Below the pieces are notes generated by a model. It did not search any database. It worked only from the letters and a program-made list of their open reading frames with translations, and was not told the DNA's origin. Shown here in pieces: positions 44,930 through 57,191 of a stretch of DNA of 64,000 nucleotides. Source of the stretch: Conchocele bisecta. Lineage: Eukaryota; Mollusca; Bivalvia; Lucinida; Thyasiridae. How positions within the stretch are numbered: position 1 is the stretch's first letter; each line of letters starts with the position of its first letter. A program made the position numbers and the translations under genes. Where the stretch lies: the NCBI GenBank assembly GCA_029237695.1, contig CM055274.1, positions 17,101,505-17,165,504 on the forward strand. The letters run 5' to 3'.

Positions 44930-47330
44930 GTCGCGCCTTGTGGCGAGGCATGGACACTAAAAAAAAAGATATAGTATAACAAAAAACTTTAACCAAAAAA
45001 CTTAACCAAAAACTTTAACCAAAAAACTTAACCAAAAACTTCAAAGTAATTTGACCTTGACATTGGGCACAGGGGCCGCACGGGAGGGGGGTAGAATGAA
45101 AATATAGATGATGATAAACACCCATGTGAAGTTTCAAGGTAATGGGCAAAGCAGTTGCAGAGATATAGTATAATAAAAAAATTTAACCAAAAAACTTGAC
45201 CAAAAAACTTAACCAAAAACTTTAACCAAAAAACTTAACCAAAAACTTCAAAGTAATTTGACCTTGACATTGGGCACAGGGGCCGCACGGGAGGGGAGTA
45301 GAATGAAAATATAGATGATGATAAACACCCATGTGAAGTTTCAAGGTAATGGCCAAAGCAGTTGCAGAGATATAGTATAACGAAAAACTTTAACCAAAAA
45401 CCTTAACCAAAAAACTTAACCAAAAACTTTAACCAAAAACTTGAACCAAAAAACTTAACCAAAAACTTCAGAGTAATTTGACCTTGACATTGGGCGCAGG
45501 GGCTGCACGGAAGGGGGGTATAATGAAAATATAGATGATGATAAACACCCATGTGAAGTTTCAAGGTAATGGGCAAAGCAGTTGCAGATATAGTATAACG
45601 AAAAACTTTAACCAAAAAACAAAAAAACTGAACAAAAACTTTAAACAAAAAAACTTAACCAAAAACTTCAAAGTAATTTGACCTTGACATTGGGCACAGG
45701 GGCCGCACGGGAGGGGGGGGCGGTAGAATGAAAATTTATAGATGATTGATATTCACCCATGTGAAGTTTCAAGGTAATGGGCAAAGCAGTTGCAGTGATA
45801 TAGCATAACAAAAAACTTTAACCAAAAAACTTAACCAAAAAACTTAACCAAAAACTTTAACCACAAAACTTAACCAAAAAACTTAACCAAAAACTTTAAC
45901 CAAAGAACTTAACCAAAAACTTTAAACAAAAAACTTAACCAAAAACTTCATAGTAATTTGACCTTGACATTGGGCACAGGGGCCGCACGGGAGGGGGGTA
46001 GAATGAAAATATAGATGATGATAAACACCCATGTGAAATTTCAAGGTAATGGGCAAAGCAGTTGCAGAGATATAGTATAACGAAAAACTTTAACCAAAAA
46101 ACTTAACTAAACAACTTCAAAGTAATTTGACCTTGACATTGGGCACAGGGGCCGCACGGAAGGGGGGGGGGGGGGGGGGGGGGGGTATAATGAAATATAG
46201 ATGATGATAAACACCCATGTGAAGTTTCAAGGTAATGGGCAAAGCAGTTGCAGAGATATAGTATAACGAAAAACTTTAACGAAAAACTTTAACCAAAAAA
46301 CTTAACCAAAAAACTTAACCAAAAAACTTAACTTAACCAAAAAACTTAACCAAAAAACTTCATTAACCAAAAACATTAACCAAAAAACTTAACCAAAAAC
46401 TTCAAAGTAATTTGACCTTGACATTGGGCACAGGGGTCGCACGGAAGGGGGGTAGAATGAAAATATAGATGATGATAAACACCCATGTGAAGTTTCAAGG
46501 TAATGGGCAAAGCAGTTGCAGAGATATAGTATAACGAAAAACTTTAACCAAAAAACTTAACCAAAAACCTTAACCAAAAACTTTAACCAAAAAACTTAAC
46601 CAAAAAACTAACCAAAAAACTAACCAAAAACTTTAACCAAAGAACTTAGCCAAAAACTTCAAAGTAATTTGACCTTCACATTGGGCACAGGGGCCGCACA
46701 GGAGGGGGGTAGAATGAAAATATAGATGATGATAAACACCCATATGAAGTTTCAAGGTAATGGGCAAAGCAGTTGCAGAGATATAGTATAACGAAAAACT
46801 TTAACCAAAAAACTTAAGCAAAAAACTTAACCAAAAACTTTAGCCAAAAAACAAAAAATTAACCAAAAACTTCAATGTAATTTGACCTTGACATTGGGCA
46901 CAGGGGCCGCACGGGAGGGGGGGTTAGAATGAAAATATAGATGATGATAAACACCCATGTGAAGTTTCAAGTTAATGGGCAAAGCAGTTGCAGAGATATA
47001 GTATAACGAAAAACTTTAATTTAACCAAAAACAACAAACTTAACCAAAAACAACCAACCAAAACTTAACCTTAACCAAAAGACTTAACCAAAAACAACTT
47101 TAACCAAAGAATTAACCAAAAACTTTAATTAACCAAAAAACTTAACCAAACAACTTAACCAAAAAACTTAACCAAAAACTTTAACGAAAGAACTTAACCA
47201 AAAACTTTAACCAAAAAACTTAACCTTACAGCTTAACCAAAAACTTTAACCGGACACACGTACGTACGTACAAAGTACGTACGCCAAACGGCCGACTATA
47301 TCGCGCTTTCCGCAAGCGGGCGCGACAAAA
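44930..47330 (+). mobile_element. pearl-like array, CGCGACA family, nine core units
   Basis: Left end GATGGCCGCGGCCTGCATGT, GGCATGGACACTAAA. Nine units are each marked by TTTGACCTTGACATTGGGCA (near 45052, 45258, 45479, 45681, 45959, 46129, 46413, 46670, 46883), GGGGCCGCACGG and CAGTTGCAGAGATATAGTAT. Between units an AACTTAACCAAAA minisatellite has expanded to very different lengths, and a poly-G of about 25 lies at 46161-46185. The array closes with an ACGTACGTACGTAC-type microsatellite and the hairpin TATATCGCGC ... GCGGGCGCGACA (to about 47327). The minus-strand frames are repeat-derived. Confidence 0.75.
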
Positions 47331-47644
47331 GACATTTACTTACAAAAGCCTATTAAAACCACAAAATGGCTAGTTGGGAGTGCTTTAGAACTAAATAATT
47401 TCCTTGAATGACAAGTTGGGAGTTCTTTAGAATCGTCTCATTTAAAATGCAATTCCCCGTTTTTAACAACAACTACTTATTATTCGATATGGTACACCAG
47501 AACATGTTAGTTAGATTTTCTCGAATAACAACATAGATACAATATCACTATAAAGTTGTACAATGTGACAAGTAATGGCAACGTGATAATTGGCTAATCA
47601 ACCGTTAAAGAAGTTGATTAATCGTCGTACTCACCAATCAATTA

Positions 47645-47884
47645 ATGAATCGCGCCATATGTACAGGTCTATCTGAGTACAGATACCAACGACTGAAGAA
47701 GGGGCACATTACATTCATATTCGTTTGTTCGCACTGCGAAGACACTGCAACGACAGAGAGTGCGTCGACTATTCTGTTAATTCCACGTCATCAACCCCTC
47801 TTGGAAAGTACCAGACTATCCAATGTTGAAAACATAACATTTGAAGAAATCTCCCATAAAGTTGATCACATTATGCACACTTAA
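47645..47884 (+). pseudogene. PHD-finger-like fragment, possible LINE ORF1 remnant
   Basis: The 79-codon frame opens with ICTGLSEYRYQRLKKG ... FVCSHC, which matches the second half of a PHD finger (Cys, hydrophobic 'GL', then C-x2-C). The first zinc ligands would lie before the start in DNA that is no longer readable. PHD fingers of this kind occur in ORF1 of some LINEs and in other retroelements. Weak evidence; a host exon is also possible. Confidence 0.35.
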
Positions 47885-48124
47885 ACAAATTAAGATCCTG
47901 ATCAGAGTGTATGTATCTGCGTGTATGTATGTGCCTGGTATTTATATTATTTATTTGTATTTTATTTCCCAATTAACATTCCCAACTTTCATTTTCTATT
48001 ACACCAATCAATCAAGTAGTTTATCGGGAGTCAAAATGAAGTTGGTGGTGGTATTGAATGATAAAAAGTGGTATTGTAGTCCCAATTATATTGGAAATTG
48101 ACTTTTGAAAAGAAGTTGAAATCA

Positions 48125-48427
48125 TTAATGCAATTTCAATGCGTCCGCGCGTGATAGTTTATATTCCAACACCCTATTTTTCTCCTCCAATATAGCTAAT
48201 TTATTTCGCAGATCAGCAACTAATTCTACCAGCTCTAGTTTACCACGTTCACCTATAGCCACCTGACAGTGCAGTTGCTTATGTCTACAAAGAGTTTGGG
48301 CACTAACGAATTTACAAGGGCATCTGGGGCATTGAAATTGTGGGGCGACACAAGGAAATTTCTTTGCTAGATGCCTTCGCAGGTTGACCGGTCGTGCAAA
48401 AGTTTTACAACATGTAACACACTCCAT
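48125..48427 (-). CDS. C2H2 zinc-finger / leucine-zipper protein, intact
   Basis: 100 residues from ATG 48427. A first finger-like unit begins CVTCCKTF. The second is CPRCPCKFVSAQTLCRHK plus a distal Cys/His (C-x2-C-x12-H-x4-C). A regular leucine-rich helix follows (about residues 62-96, including LVADLRNKLAILEEKNRVLE), a likely dimerising coiled coil. Zinc finger plus zipper suggests a small DNA-binding dimer. It diverges from the polymerase gene over the palindrome at about 48440-48520, which suggests it could act there. It is the only unbroken Polinton gene of this otherwise ruined copy; copy 1's version is broken. It could be a conserved regulator of the element or simply a short target that escaped mutation. 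Confidence 0.72.
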   Translation of the reverse strand: MECVTCCKTFARPVNLRRHLAKKFPCVAPQFQCPRCPCKFVSAQTLCRHKQLHCQVAIGERGKLELVELVADLRNKLAILEEKNRVLEYKLSRADALKLH

Positions 48428-48439
48428 TTATACTATGAG

Positions 48440-48520
48440 ATATAAATGTTCAATTGGTGTCATAAATACATAAGTTAAAAGGGGGATCAATTGAACAGAT
48501 ACATTTCATAGGTTATAACA
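48440..48520. promoter_or_regulatory. divergent promoter region, copy 2
   Basis: TGTTCAATTGGTGTC on one side and GATCAATTGAACAGATAC then TTCATAGGTTATA on the other form a partly decayed version of the copy 1 palindrome (42411-42499). Confidence 0.45.
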
Positions 48521-48534
48521 AAAGTATATACAGA

Positions 48535-51500
48535 AAATATTATAACGCCAGAAACTAGAGCAGAAATAGAAAGTTTGAGAAAAACGCCGAAATCTAGGGA
48601 TACTTATATAGTAAACGGATAGAGAGTTAGGGGTTGACAAAGCGATTAAACGCTACAAAAGAATGAGGCGTTTATGAAGCGATTTAGCGAGCCCACAAAC
48701 GAGGAGCCTTTAAAGACCGTTCACTAGCAGAGGAAGTTGGGTAACATAATTCAAAAAGAAAAGTATTGCGGGGTTAAGGGCTAGTGTAATAAAATCCTTC
48801 AAGCACCAACCAATTCCGACGCACAGGTTGACCCACCCAATCCAAAATAAAAAAGAAAAACTCTATCGTTCCGCGCGATAGTGGCAGAAGGTGAAGAAAT
48901 ACTGGGGCTCATGATGAAACATGGATTGGAAAATAGACAAGGGGAAATGAGACGGGAGTTACATTATCCTTTCATAAAAAGCATTGACATTAACGAGTCT
49001 GAACGATAAACTCGCTCTGTATCTAACAACAAATTTTTATTTCAGATATTCATATTCTTACAAGCTAGAACATATGGAGGAAACTAAAAATGGAAAACCT
49101 ATAACTATAATATTTCACAAAAATCTCGGTGGTAATGAACCACTATCATCAATGAAAACCGTTAAAAATTGGTTGTCACATAAGGAGCAAACACGAATAA
49201 TGTCTGATAAAATAGACAGACCAATTACAAAGTGGAAGTTTGTAAGATGGGTAGAGGTTTGTGTAAAGCTAATACAGGGCAATAGGGGAATAGATGTGGG
49301 ACTACAATCCAAAGAAGCAGCAGGAGGAGAACTTCCAGAATGGTTGAAGAATAAAAAAGGTATGTATTCTTTAGTTAAGTATAATGACGACCTTTGTCTG
49401 TTCAGGTGTCTAGCTATGCATATGACAGGTGCAAGACCTGACAGATGCACGGACAAGGCAAAATAACTTAGTAAACAATATACCGGTAGTAATGTGGTTT
49501 CACCAATTCCTTTTTCAGATCTGAAAAAGGTTGAAGAGTTTTTAAAATCGGTATAGAAGTATATCAACCCACCAAATGTGACGTATGGTGGTTGAAAAAG
49601 GTACCAGCGCACTATAAGGCAATAGGTAATAAACCAATGACAATAGGACTGTTTAATAATCACGCATTTCTAATAAAAAACCTTAAAAACCTATCTAAAA
49701 TTTACGCCTGCGATAATTGCAAACAGAAATTCACGAAAGCGAGTAATATGAAGAGACACGGACCAAAATGTATGAAAGGTGAGACACAAGTAGTATGTGA
49801 TGGTAATTATTTAGAGCGCCCGCATTCGTCGTTCGAGAAAGCGTTCTACCCAAAAAGTTCTAACAGTTATGGGGCGATCGATTGGATGTACTCTGTGGAA
49901 AAGCAGGAGGGAATTCACATTCACCACGAACAGTGCGGACACGGGGGTTAATGATGGATGTTAGGAGCTCCAGTAGATGGATACTGTACAGAAACCAATA
50001 CCGTATATCAATATCGCAGCTGTTACTGGCACGGGTGTGAGATTCATGCAAAGCATAGAAAAGAAGAACGCGCATCCACTATGAGAAGAGATAAAATTAT
50101 TAGAAGCAAAGAATTCAACCTAGTAGTTATGTAGGAATGCGAATTCCAAAGAACGGGTAACGATATAAAGATCGGTTGCGACACCACTCTTTATCCATAT
50201 CAGATAATATATGATTTTGAAGCGTATCTCCTGCCAGAATTTGAAACTCTCGGTAATAGTTTAGAATACGAAGCTGAGCACGTTCCGGTAAGCGTTAGTA
50301 TAGGAGATAATTTCTCAGGAACAGTAACTCATATTTGTGATAAAGATCCTGCAAAACTTATAGAAAAATTCGTAGAAAATTTGAAAGTCAGGGGAAAAGC
50401 TATAAGAGAAGAAGTATGGTCAAGATATGGATTTAATACAGAATATTTACCTGAAAAACAAATTTCCCAGATCGAGCAGTGGATATATCAAGTACCGGTT
50501 ATAGGTTTTAACAACAGTAAGTACGATATAAACTTAATAAAGAAATATCTAGTAGGCGAACTGGCATCAACAACAAAGAAAATAATGGTCGGAAAACGTG
50601 CAAACGCAACAATATTTCTATTTACTCCAGAGTTTAGATTTCTTGATGTAATACTTTACCTAGAACCTGGAGTAAATTGCGATAGTTGGATAAAAGCCTA
50701 CGACTGCAAAGGACAGAAATCTTTCTTTCCTTACGAGTGATTTGATTCTCCAGACAACCTGGATTACCCAGGACTACCAGATATAGAGAATTGGTATTCC
50801 AAACTACCTGGGAAAATGTTAATAGAATTAAGTAAATGTCGTAGAATTTTCGAAGAAAAGAATATGAAAACTTTCAGAGATTGGTTGAAATATTACAACG
50901 ATTTAAATGTAGCACCGTTCCTAGAAGCGGTGGGAAAAATGTGTGAATTTTATAAACACAGAGGTGTGGATATTTTCAAAGATGCGGTAACACTACCTGA
51001 AGTAGCTATACAATATTTATTGAGAGGAACCATTAAACCACCCACCACCAGTGCGGCTGATGTACATGCACATGCGCGAGATGCACTATACGCGTCACAG
51101 AAAGAAACATACGAAATGATGAAAGGCGCTCGAGTCGGAAGCCCATCGATCGTATTTACAAGATATGCCGAAGAGGGTGTTTCAAATTTAGAACTCCAAT
51201 TCACGAATTAGGTGGTAAAACATGCCAGGCCGTTTTGGGGTATGATGCAAACGCATTATATTTATCTACGTTAAATAAAGAGATGCCGTGTGGGAGAGAA
51301 ACTATACACCATATAGATACCCCACATAACCCTAACTTTACTAAAAAGTTTTGCGAAAGAGTTTTATCTGGAGACTGGTTTGGTTTGCGGAGGTGGATAT
51401 AGAGGTTCCCAATAACTTAAAAGATAAGTTTTCTGAAATGTCTCCACTTTTTATAAATCGTGCTGTTGAGGTTGATGATGTTCCCACACACATGTTAAAA

Positions 51501-51790
51501 TATTTGGATGATACCGGCCGAACAAGAGGAGATGGAACAAAATTGGTAGGATCTATGACCGCCACTAAAGTATTGCTGTACGCACCACTATTGAAATGGT
51601 ATTTAAAACACGGCCTAGAAATAACTGGAGTTCATCGGGTTATAGATTATATTAGTGGAAAACCAGTTGAATGGTTCGCAAAAGAAGTTACAGCCGCAAG
51701 ACGAACAGGCGATGTAGAACCAAATAAGAAACCAGTAGCGGATATAGTGAAATTATTAGGAAACTGATAGAGGCAACAGAGAGACATTTA
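48535..51790 (+). pseudogene. protein-primed type B DNA polymerase, copy 2, broken and truncated
   Basis: Homologous to the minus-strand gene of copy 1, about nine residues in ten alike by eye in the best stretches. The start codon is lost (ITPETRAEIES follows ATT/ATA). Main open parts are 48984-49466, 49592-49951, 50381-50740, 50816-51211 and 51351-51767. Visible features: NDDLCLFRCLAMH; a C2H2 finger CDNCKQKFTKASNMKRH; an Exo II-type GFNNSKYDINLIKKY; motif A GYDANALYLS. At motif B about 16 bases are deleted just after KLLGN, and 20 bases later the gene is cut off by the MULE insertion, so motif C is missing. Many stops (e.g. in-frame TAA after TDKAK near 49465). Confidence 0.85.
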
Positions 51791-51791
51791 A

Positions 51792-53250
51792 GATTTACAG
51801 TCAAAACGCCCCCAAGTCAAAACGCCCCCAAGTCAAATCGCCCCCGAATTGGTCAAAACACCCTCATCAATTAGTCAAAACACCCCCATTTTGGTCAAAA
51901 CACCCCCATTTTGGTCAAAACGCCCCCTCTTCAAATGTTTATTGTCAAATAATTAACTTATTCTGGTGTTTTTTATTGGTGTTTTACTATACTATACTAT
52001 TTTCATTTCAGGTACGCGTTGTGTACGAAGAATGTCTGTACGGGAAGAATTATGGCGACGATATTATTGTATAATTTCTGAATTATTTCTTCATGTGTAA
52101 ATTTGTGTTTTCTTTGGTATGTGTATTTTTGAGCGTATTTTCAGTGTTCAATGTTAATTATTGCATAATACATCAGTTGATTTTGTGATTGTATTTCTAT
52201 TAGCATGATTAAAGGATGAGGTTAAAAGATTAAATGATGTAATTATGTATTGGCGTGTGTGTGTTTGTGCGTGTTCTGTGTTATTATCCAGTTGATAGGC
52301 ATTTGTGTTCACACTTATTTATAAACCACTTTTATCCTGTTAATCACGTAATTGATAATCCTACATTACACCCAACAATAACAATCTGACATGCATTACT
52401 AGTAAAGTACAAGCGTAAGCAATGAAGGCATATAAGCACCACGAGTTTGGTTTGCTTTACCACTCTTACTAGTTAAGATTAATGAAGGTATATGGAATAT
52501 TTCCACTATACATGTACAATTACATGTACATGATAATCGCCGATTAAGATTAACTATGTAGGTGCTAAATTATACCCACTTTTTTAAAAAAATGGGTATT
52601 ATATTTCGTCACGGGTGTCCGTCTTCCTTACGTCTTGTAACTGTGGTAAATTTTTTAAACTGTAATACAAAAACGCTTCATATTTGCAGGGCGTTAAACC
52701 ATACAAATAATTCTGTTTTCAGTCCATCAAGGCGTTTCTGTGGGTGAATGCAGTGGAGGGAATGGTCATTGACTACGGGAAGGCCCTGTGGAAGGCGGCA
52801 CGGACAGTCTTCCCCAACATCAGCCTCTCGGGTGTGCCTTTCATTCCACCACCGTCCTGCATTACTTTTATCATGTATTATTATGTATTACATTATATAT
52901 ATATATTTGAAACAAAAAAAGTGATAATGAAATTAAAAGTACATGATGAACCAATTATGTTTTGTTTTCATTCACCAAAGTCAAAACGTCCCCTAGTCAA
53001 AACGCCCCCAATTTGACTAAACCACAATCAAACAAACGGACTTGTTTATCAAGTCAAGTGGCTCATACATGTCCACTGAATTACTGTACAAATACAAATA
53101 ATAATGACAAAATAAAATCCTATTTACAAAAAAAAATAAAATTATGGGGGTGTTTTTTTGGGAGTGTTTTATGACCAAAGATGATGGTGTGACCAAAGAG
53201 GGGGGCGTTTTGACCAAAATGGGGGGCGTTTTTACTTGGGGGATTTACAG
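51792..53250. mobile_element. MULE-like element A with tandem-repeat TIRs
   Basis: Element 51801-53241. Both ends are tandem runs of a 16-20 bp word (TCAAAACGCCCCCAAG / AACACCCCCATTTTGG) in inverted orientation. The 9-bp word GATTTACAG stands on both sides (51792-51800 and 53242-53250), the target-duplication length typical of Mutator-like elements. Interior contains a transposase exon remnant at 52723-52865 and an exon-like acceptor TTTCATTTCAG near 52005. Confidence 0.65.
52723..52865 (+). pseudogene. MULE transposase exon remnant
   Basis: After acceptor TTCTGTTTTCAG the frame reads SIKAFLWVNAVEGM, then VIDYGKALWKAARTVFPNIS, which matches the (D)-x-EKA-x-WKA-x-x-x-x-FP signature of the MULE DDE domain. 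The expected following GC-x-FH appears only one frame over (CAFHST), so a base has been lost after LSG. It identifies the surrounding repeats as Mutator-like. Short and broken. Confidence 0.65.
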
Positions 53251-53766
53251 TCAAAAAAAAAACGCCCCCAAGTTCAAATCGCCCCCCAAGTCAAAACGCC
53301 CCCGAATTGGTCAAAACACCCCCATCAATTAGTCAAAACACCCCCATTTTGGTCAAAACACCCCCTATTTGGTCAAAACGCCCCCATCTTCAAATGTTTA
53401 TTGTCAAATAATTAACTTATTCTGGTGGTTTGTATGTGTGTTTTATACTATACTATACTATTTTCATTTCAGGTACGCGTTGTGTACGAAGAATGTCTGT
53501 ACGGGAAGAATAATGGCGACGATTTTATTGTATAATTGGTGTATTTCTTCATATGTAAATTTGTGTTTTCTTTGCGTATGTGTATATTTTTGAGTGTATT
53601 TTGAGTGTTCAAAGTTAATTATTGCATAATACATCAGTTGATTTTGTTATTGTATTTATATTAGCATGATTAAAGGATGATTACATGATGTAATTATGTA
53701 TTGGCGTGTGTGTGTTTGTGCGTGTTCTGTGTTATTATCCCGTTGATAGGCACATGTGTTCACATT

Positions 53767-54795
53767 CATTCGGCTCATATTTAAGGGTGGGAATTGGCTC
53801 GAACACCTTCCATACCCGGGATATATAGCCCAGTAAAGAAGCAGGCCGATGGTCGTCGGTCTGGTTTATATTTCTGAATTTTGATAAATGTTGCATTTAT
53901 AATTCAGGCTCCAAAAATGTGCGTCAAATATAGGAGAATCTATGCAGGTATGGTAACCTATAATTTGAGGCCTCCTATAGCACCCATCAGCTTATATGTG
54001 TGTGATATAGTATGGCTGGGTATCGATTATAGATGATTGAGGGGAACCCATACTAGTTTACGTGATTTGTGCGTTTTGAGTGGCATACGGACTAGTCAAA
54101 TGAAATTAAGTGGCGAGTGTACTATCTGAGTCACTATAATGTCTAGCAAGTGTGCTCTACGTAATTAACTTATTGTCACATTTAGTCCCAATCCCACCTA
54201 ATCACCATCGAGAAGAGAAGAGAAGAGAAGAAGAAAGTGATTTCTGACGGTATGGTATTTGACGTGTCACCCTCACCCTATATTAGTGTGCTGTATCAGA
54301 ATGCTATATTAACCTATCATGATAACCGTGGTTGCTAATTTTGTGTTGTTAATTGGGTTTTATATATATATTTGTTTTTGTTATTTACTAGCATTTATTT
54401 TAATTTTAGTTTAGTTTTGAGTCACCTACCACACCGTCAGATTTTGGCCGAAATAGACTAATACACATTAAATCGTTTTATTTTTGTCTATATTGGAGTA
54501 ATGCAGATTGTCAATTTCGACATAAAAAGCAATTACTCCTGGTGGAGGAAACCTCCAGTTTCCCCGGTAGCTCCGGAGTCCCTGTAGTAAAGCTAAAAAA
54601 AAAACCCTCAAAAGGAGGCGATTTTGCACAACTACTCTCAACCAGCTGACTACCTCACCCCACTGACTCACTCAATCACTTAGCCCAATTCCATTGAATT
54701 AGTGGACCACATCAACCCATCCATACACCCGCCAACCACACACCACATCACTTAGCCCAGCCCCCATTCAATCAATCACACACACACACACACAT

Positions 54796-54840
<45 letters not shown>

Positions 54841-56720
54841 CGTACCACCTCATAGACCCCTCGGCATCACGGCGTTCCATTGTTCTGCAAAGTGACGGGA
54901 AATGGACATGCATGGTTAGTGACAAAATGGGTCCCCCCAGTCAGTATCGGGGGTCATTTGTAAGTTGTCACTGGTCATGTCGTTTACGTCTACGAGTCGT
55001 GTTGCCCTGTCAATATTGTCAGTGGTTGGCCACTGTTATTGGTCTTTATTATTAAAAGTAGATTTAGGAAGATGCAAATAAAAATATGGTAAATGATTTG
55101 TGCAGATTTGCATGTATGGTTATCCCCACCCGCTAAAATACCGGCCCCCGCATGTAAGCAGTCACTACTTTATAATTTAATAGATAGAGCACTATGTGTC
55201 CGGTGGTGAGCAGACCGTATCGTTCGTTTCCCAGCGGGGGTCCCCGATTGGGCATTCCCTACCTGAAAGCTCCCTTGGGTTAGTACCAGTCAAGCCCACC
55301 CGCCCGGACATTTCATAACGCTATATATTTCGTAACTGCTCTACTTTAGACCTGATCACGAGCAGACTGTAATGCGCAATGCTGTTAACTTCATGAGTGC
55401 TCATCATTGGAGGCCGGACGTTAATAGTTTTTAGCTGATTATAGGCTTAATTGTGTATATACAATTTTGTATATGCTAGGATATGACTACGGGCTGGCAA
55501 TATGTTCGTTAGGGTGCACTCTGGGCCTACCTCGGGAGAAGAACCCGCCAAATATATTGGAACTCGGGTAATTCGGACATTCCCCGTTGAAGTTATATAT
55601 TGCCAGCATTTCGCCACACCCCGCATATACTTTATGATTGTATTATGTTTGATATGATTTGATATTTATCTTATTATGTTGTTAGTAATGGTCAGTCAGT
55701 GTGGGGTACTGCTCCCCATACGCCGTTCACCATGTAATCACCGTAAGTCGATGGCTCACACGCAAACATATATTTACGATACAACATATGTACAACCTAT
55801 CGTGATATTACTTAATTATATCTGGACGAAGCCTACATGGTCCAATGTAACCTATGTCACTTAGTTGGACCACTTCGTTGACTGTATACCCTCTGTCATC
55901 CTCAGTTACTACCTCTATATCTTGGTATTTAGGTTATCAGTTTGAATTTAAAACGATACTGTTGTTTTTAGAGCAGCGGTATTTACATTTTACCCCAGTA
56001 TCCTGTTTCCTTTATGTACTTTAATAAAGCTAGATGCATTTCGGCTTCACATTCCTTAGGAGGGAATACTATATGATAATGTGAAGGTGTAATGTTGTGT
56101 TTAAGGTAAGACGCTTTTAGATCTTCTCGCGATGTGCTATGGGTGGGGCAATTGAAGAAATAATGCCAAGGATCTTCAATTTCGTCCTCGTCACAATTTG
56201 AACAATTCATTTTATCTTCACTACTATTATCATGATGGTATAGATTAGATTTTATGCCATTTCTGCCTAGCCTTAGTCTGGATATAATTATGTCTGCTCT
56301 CCTATCTTTACTATACAATTTACATTTTGTAGGGATGGTGGGGCACATTGCTTGCAAAATATGTCCACCATTTTTGCCTAAGTGTTCATTATTCCACCTT
56401 GTTTGCCACTTTGACCTACATTTTTGTTTGATGAGATGAATCATGATGTGTTGGTAATGTTGCTTCATTGTTTCCTATTAAATGCGCTATGCCTGCAGCC
56501 CTATCAGCGTCTTCGTTACCGGGTATTCCAATATGGGAAGGTACCCAATCTATGTTTATTAGCTTGCCTTTAGATATTGTATTGCTTATTAATGTTTTGA
56601 TGAGATGTATTTTGTCAGGTCTTGTTTTAGAAGTACCTGAGTTGATTGCTTGGACGGAGCTTAGTGAATCAGTTAAGATGACTGTATCCTTATAATTATC
56701 TAATGTTAGGTTATAAATGA
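53767..56720 (-). mobile_element. LINE, 5'-truncated, with target duplication
   Basis: GTTCACATT (53758-53766) and GTTCACACT (56721-56729) flank the insertion; the uninterrupted MULE A has a single copy (near 52306). Coding remnants at 55983-56710 are RNase H and a zinc-knuckle tail. The remaining 2.2 kb would be 3' UTR, with a GAGAA run at 54210, a (CA)n microsatellite at 54777-54832 and no poly-A seen. Confidence 0.65.
55983..56710 (-). pseudogene. LINE ORF2 C-terminus: RNase H and zinc-binding tail
   Basis: On the minus strand 56710-56470 encodes RNase H landmarks: ILTDSLSSVQAI (catalytic Asp region) and DWVPSHIGIPGNEDADRAA (His and Asp region). Close to 56460 the sense moves to the frame starting at 56468, which continues through RSKWQTRWNNEHLGK to a cysteine cluster CSNCDEDEIEDPWHYFFNC and a stop at 55983. 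An RNase H followed by a C-x2-C...H...C tail is typical of I/Jockey-group LINEs. Reverse transcriptase and everything before it are missing. Confidence 0.75.
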
Positions 56721-57191
56721 GTTCACACTTATTTAACCACTTTTATCCCGTTAATCATATAATGAAATAAAAAGTACATGATGGACCAATTATGTTTTGT
56801 TTTCATTCACCAAAGTCAAAACTCCCCCAAGTCAAAACGCCCCCAATTTGACTAAACCACAATCAAACAGGTCATGTTTATTGAAACAACGGACTTGTTA
56901 AAAAGGCTCTTACACGTCCACTGAATTACTGTACAAATACAAATACTATTAATAATGACAAAATAAAATCGTATTTAACAAAAATATAATTATACGTCCA
57001 CTGAATTACTGTACAAATACAAATACTATTAATAATGACAAAATAAAATCGTATTTAACAAAAATATAATTATGGGGTGTTTTTTGGGGGTGTTTTGACC
57101 AAAGATGGGGGTGTTTTGACCAAAGATGGGGGCGTTTTGACCAAAATGGGGGCGTTTTGACTTGGGGCGATTTGACTTGGGGGCGTTTTGA

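Larger units (their letters stand above)
53251..57191. mobile_element. MULE-like element B, interrupted by a LINE
   Basis: Same TIRs as element A (TCAAAA...CGCCCCCAAG at 53251; GGGGCGTTTTGA at 57180-57191) and the same interior from 53390 to 53757. It lacks the transposase exon segment of copy A. A block TCCACTGAATTACTGTACAA ... is duplicated at 56910-56994 and 56996-57072. The KTPP-type frames through the ends are repeat by-products. Confidence 0.65.

Noticed and set aside
44930..47330. CRISPR-like repeat/spacer appearance of the tandem arrays (also 8926-9900 and 61600-64000)
   Set aside because: Units are 135-280 bp with no short direct repeat plus unique spacers, no cas genes, and an animal context; they fit pearl-like elements.
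52744..53016. Whole 90-codon ORF as a gene
   Set aside because: Only its first 40 codons (from 52723) match a MULE transposase exon; the rest is intron-like and TIR sequence.
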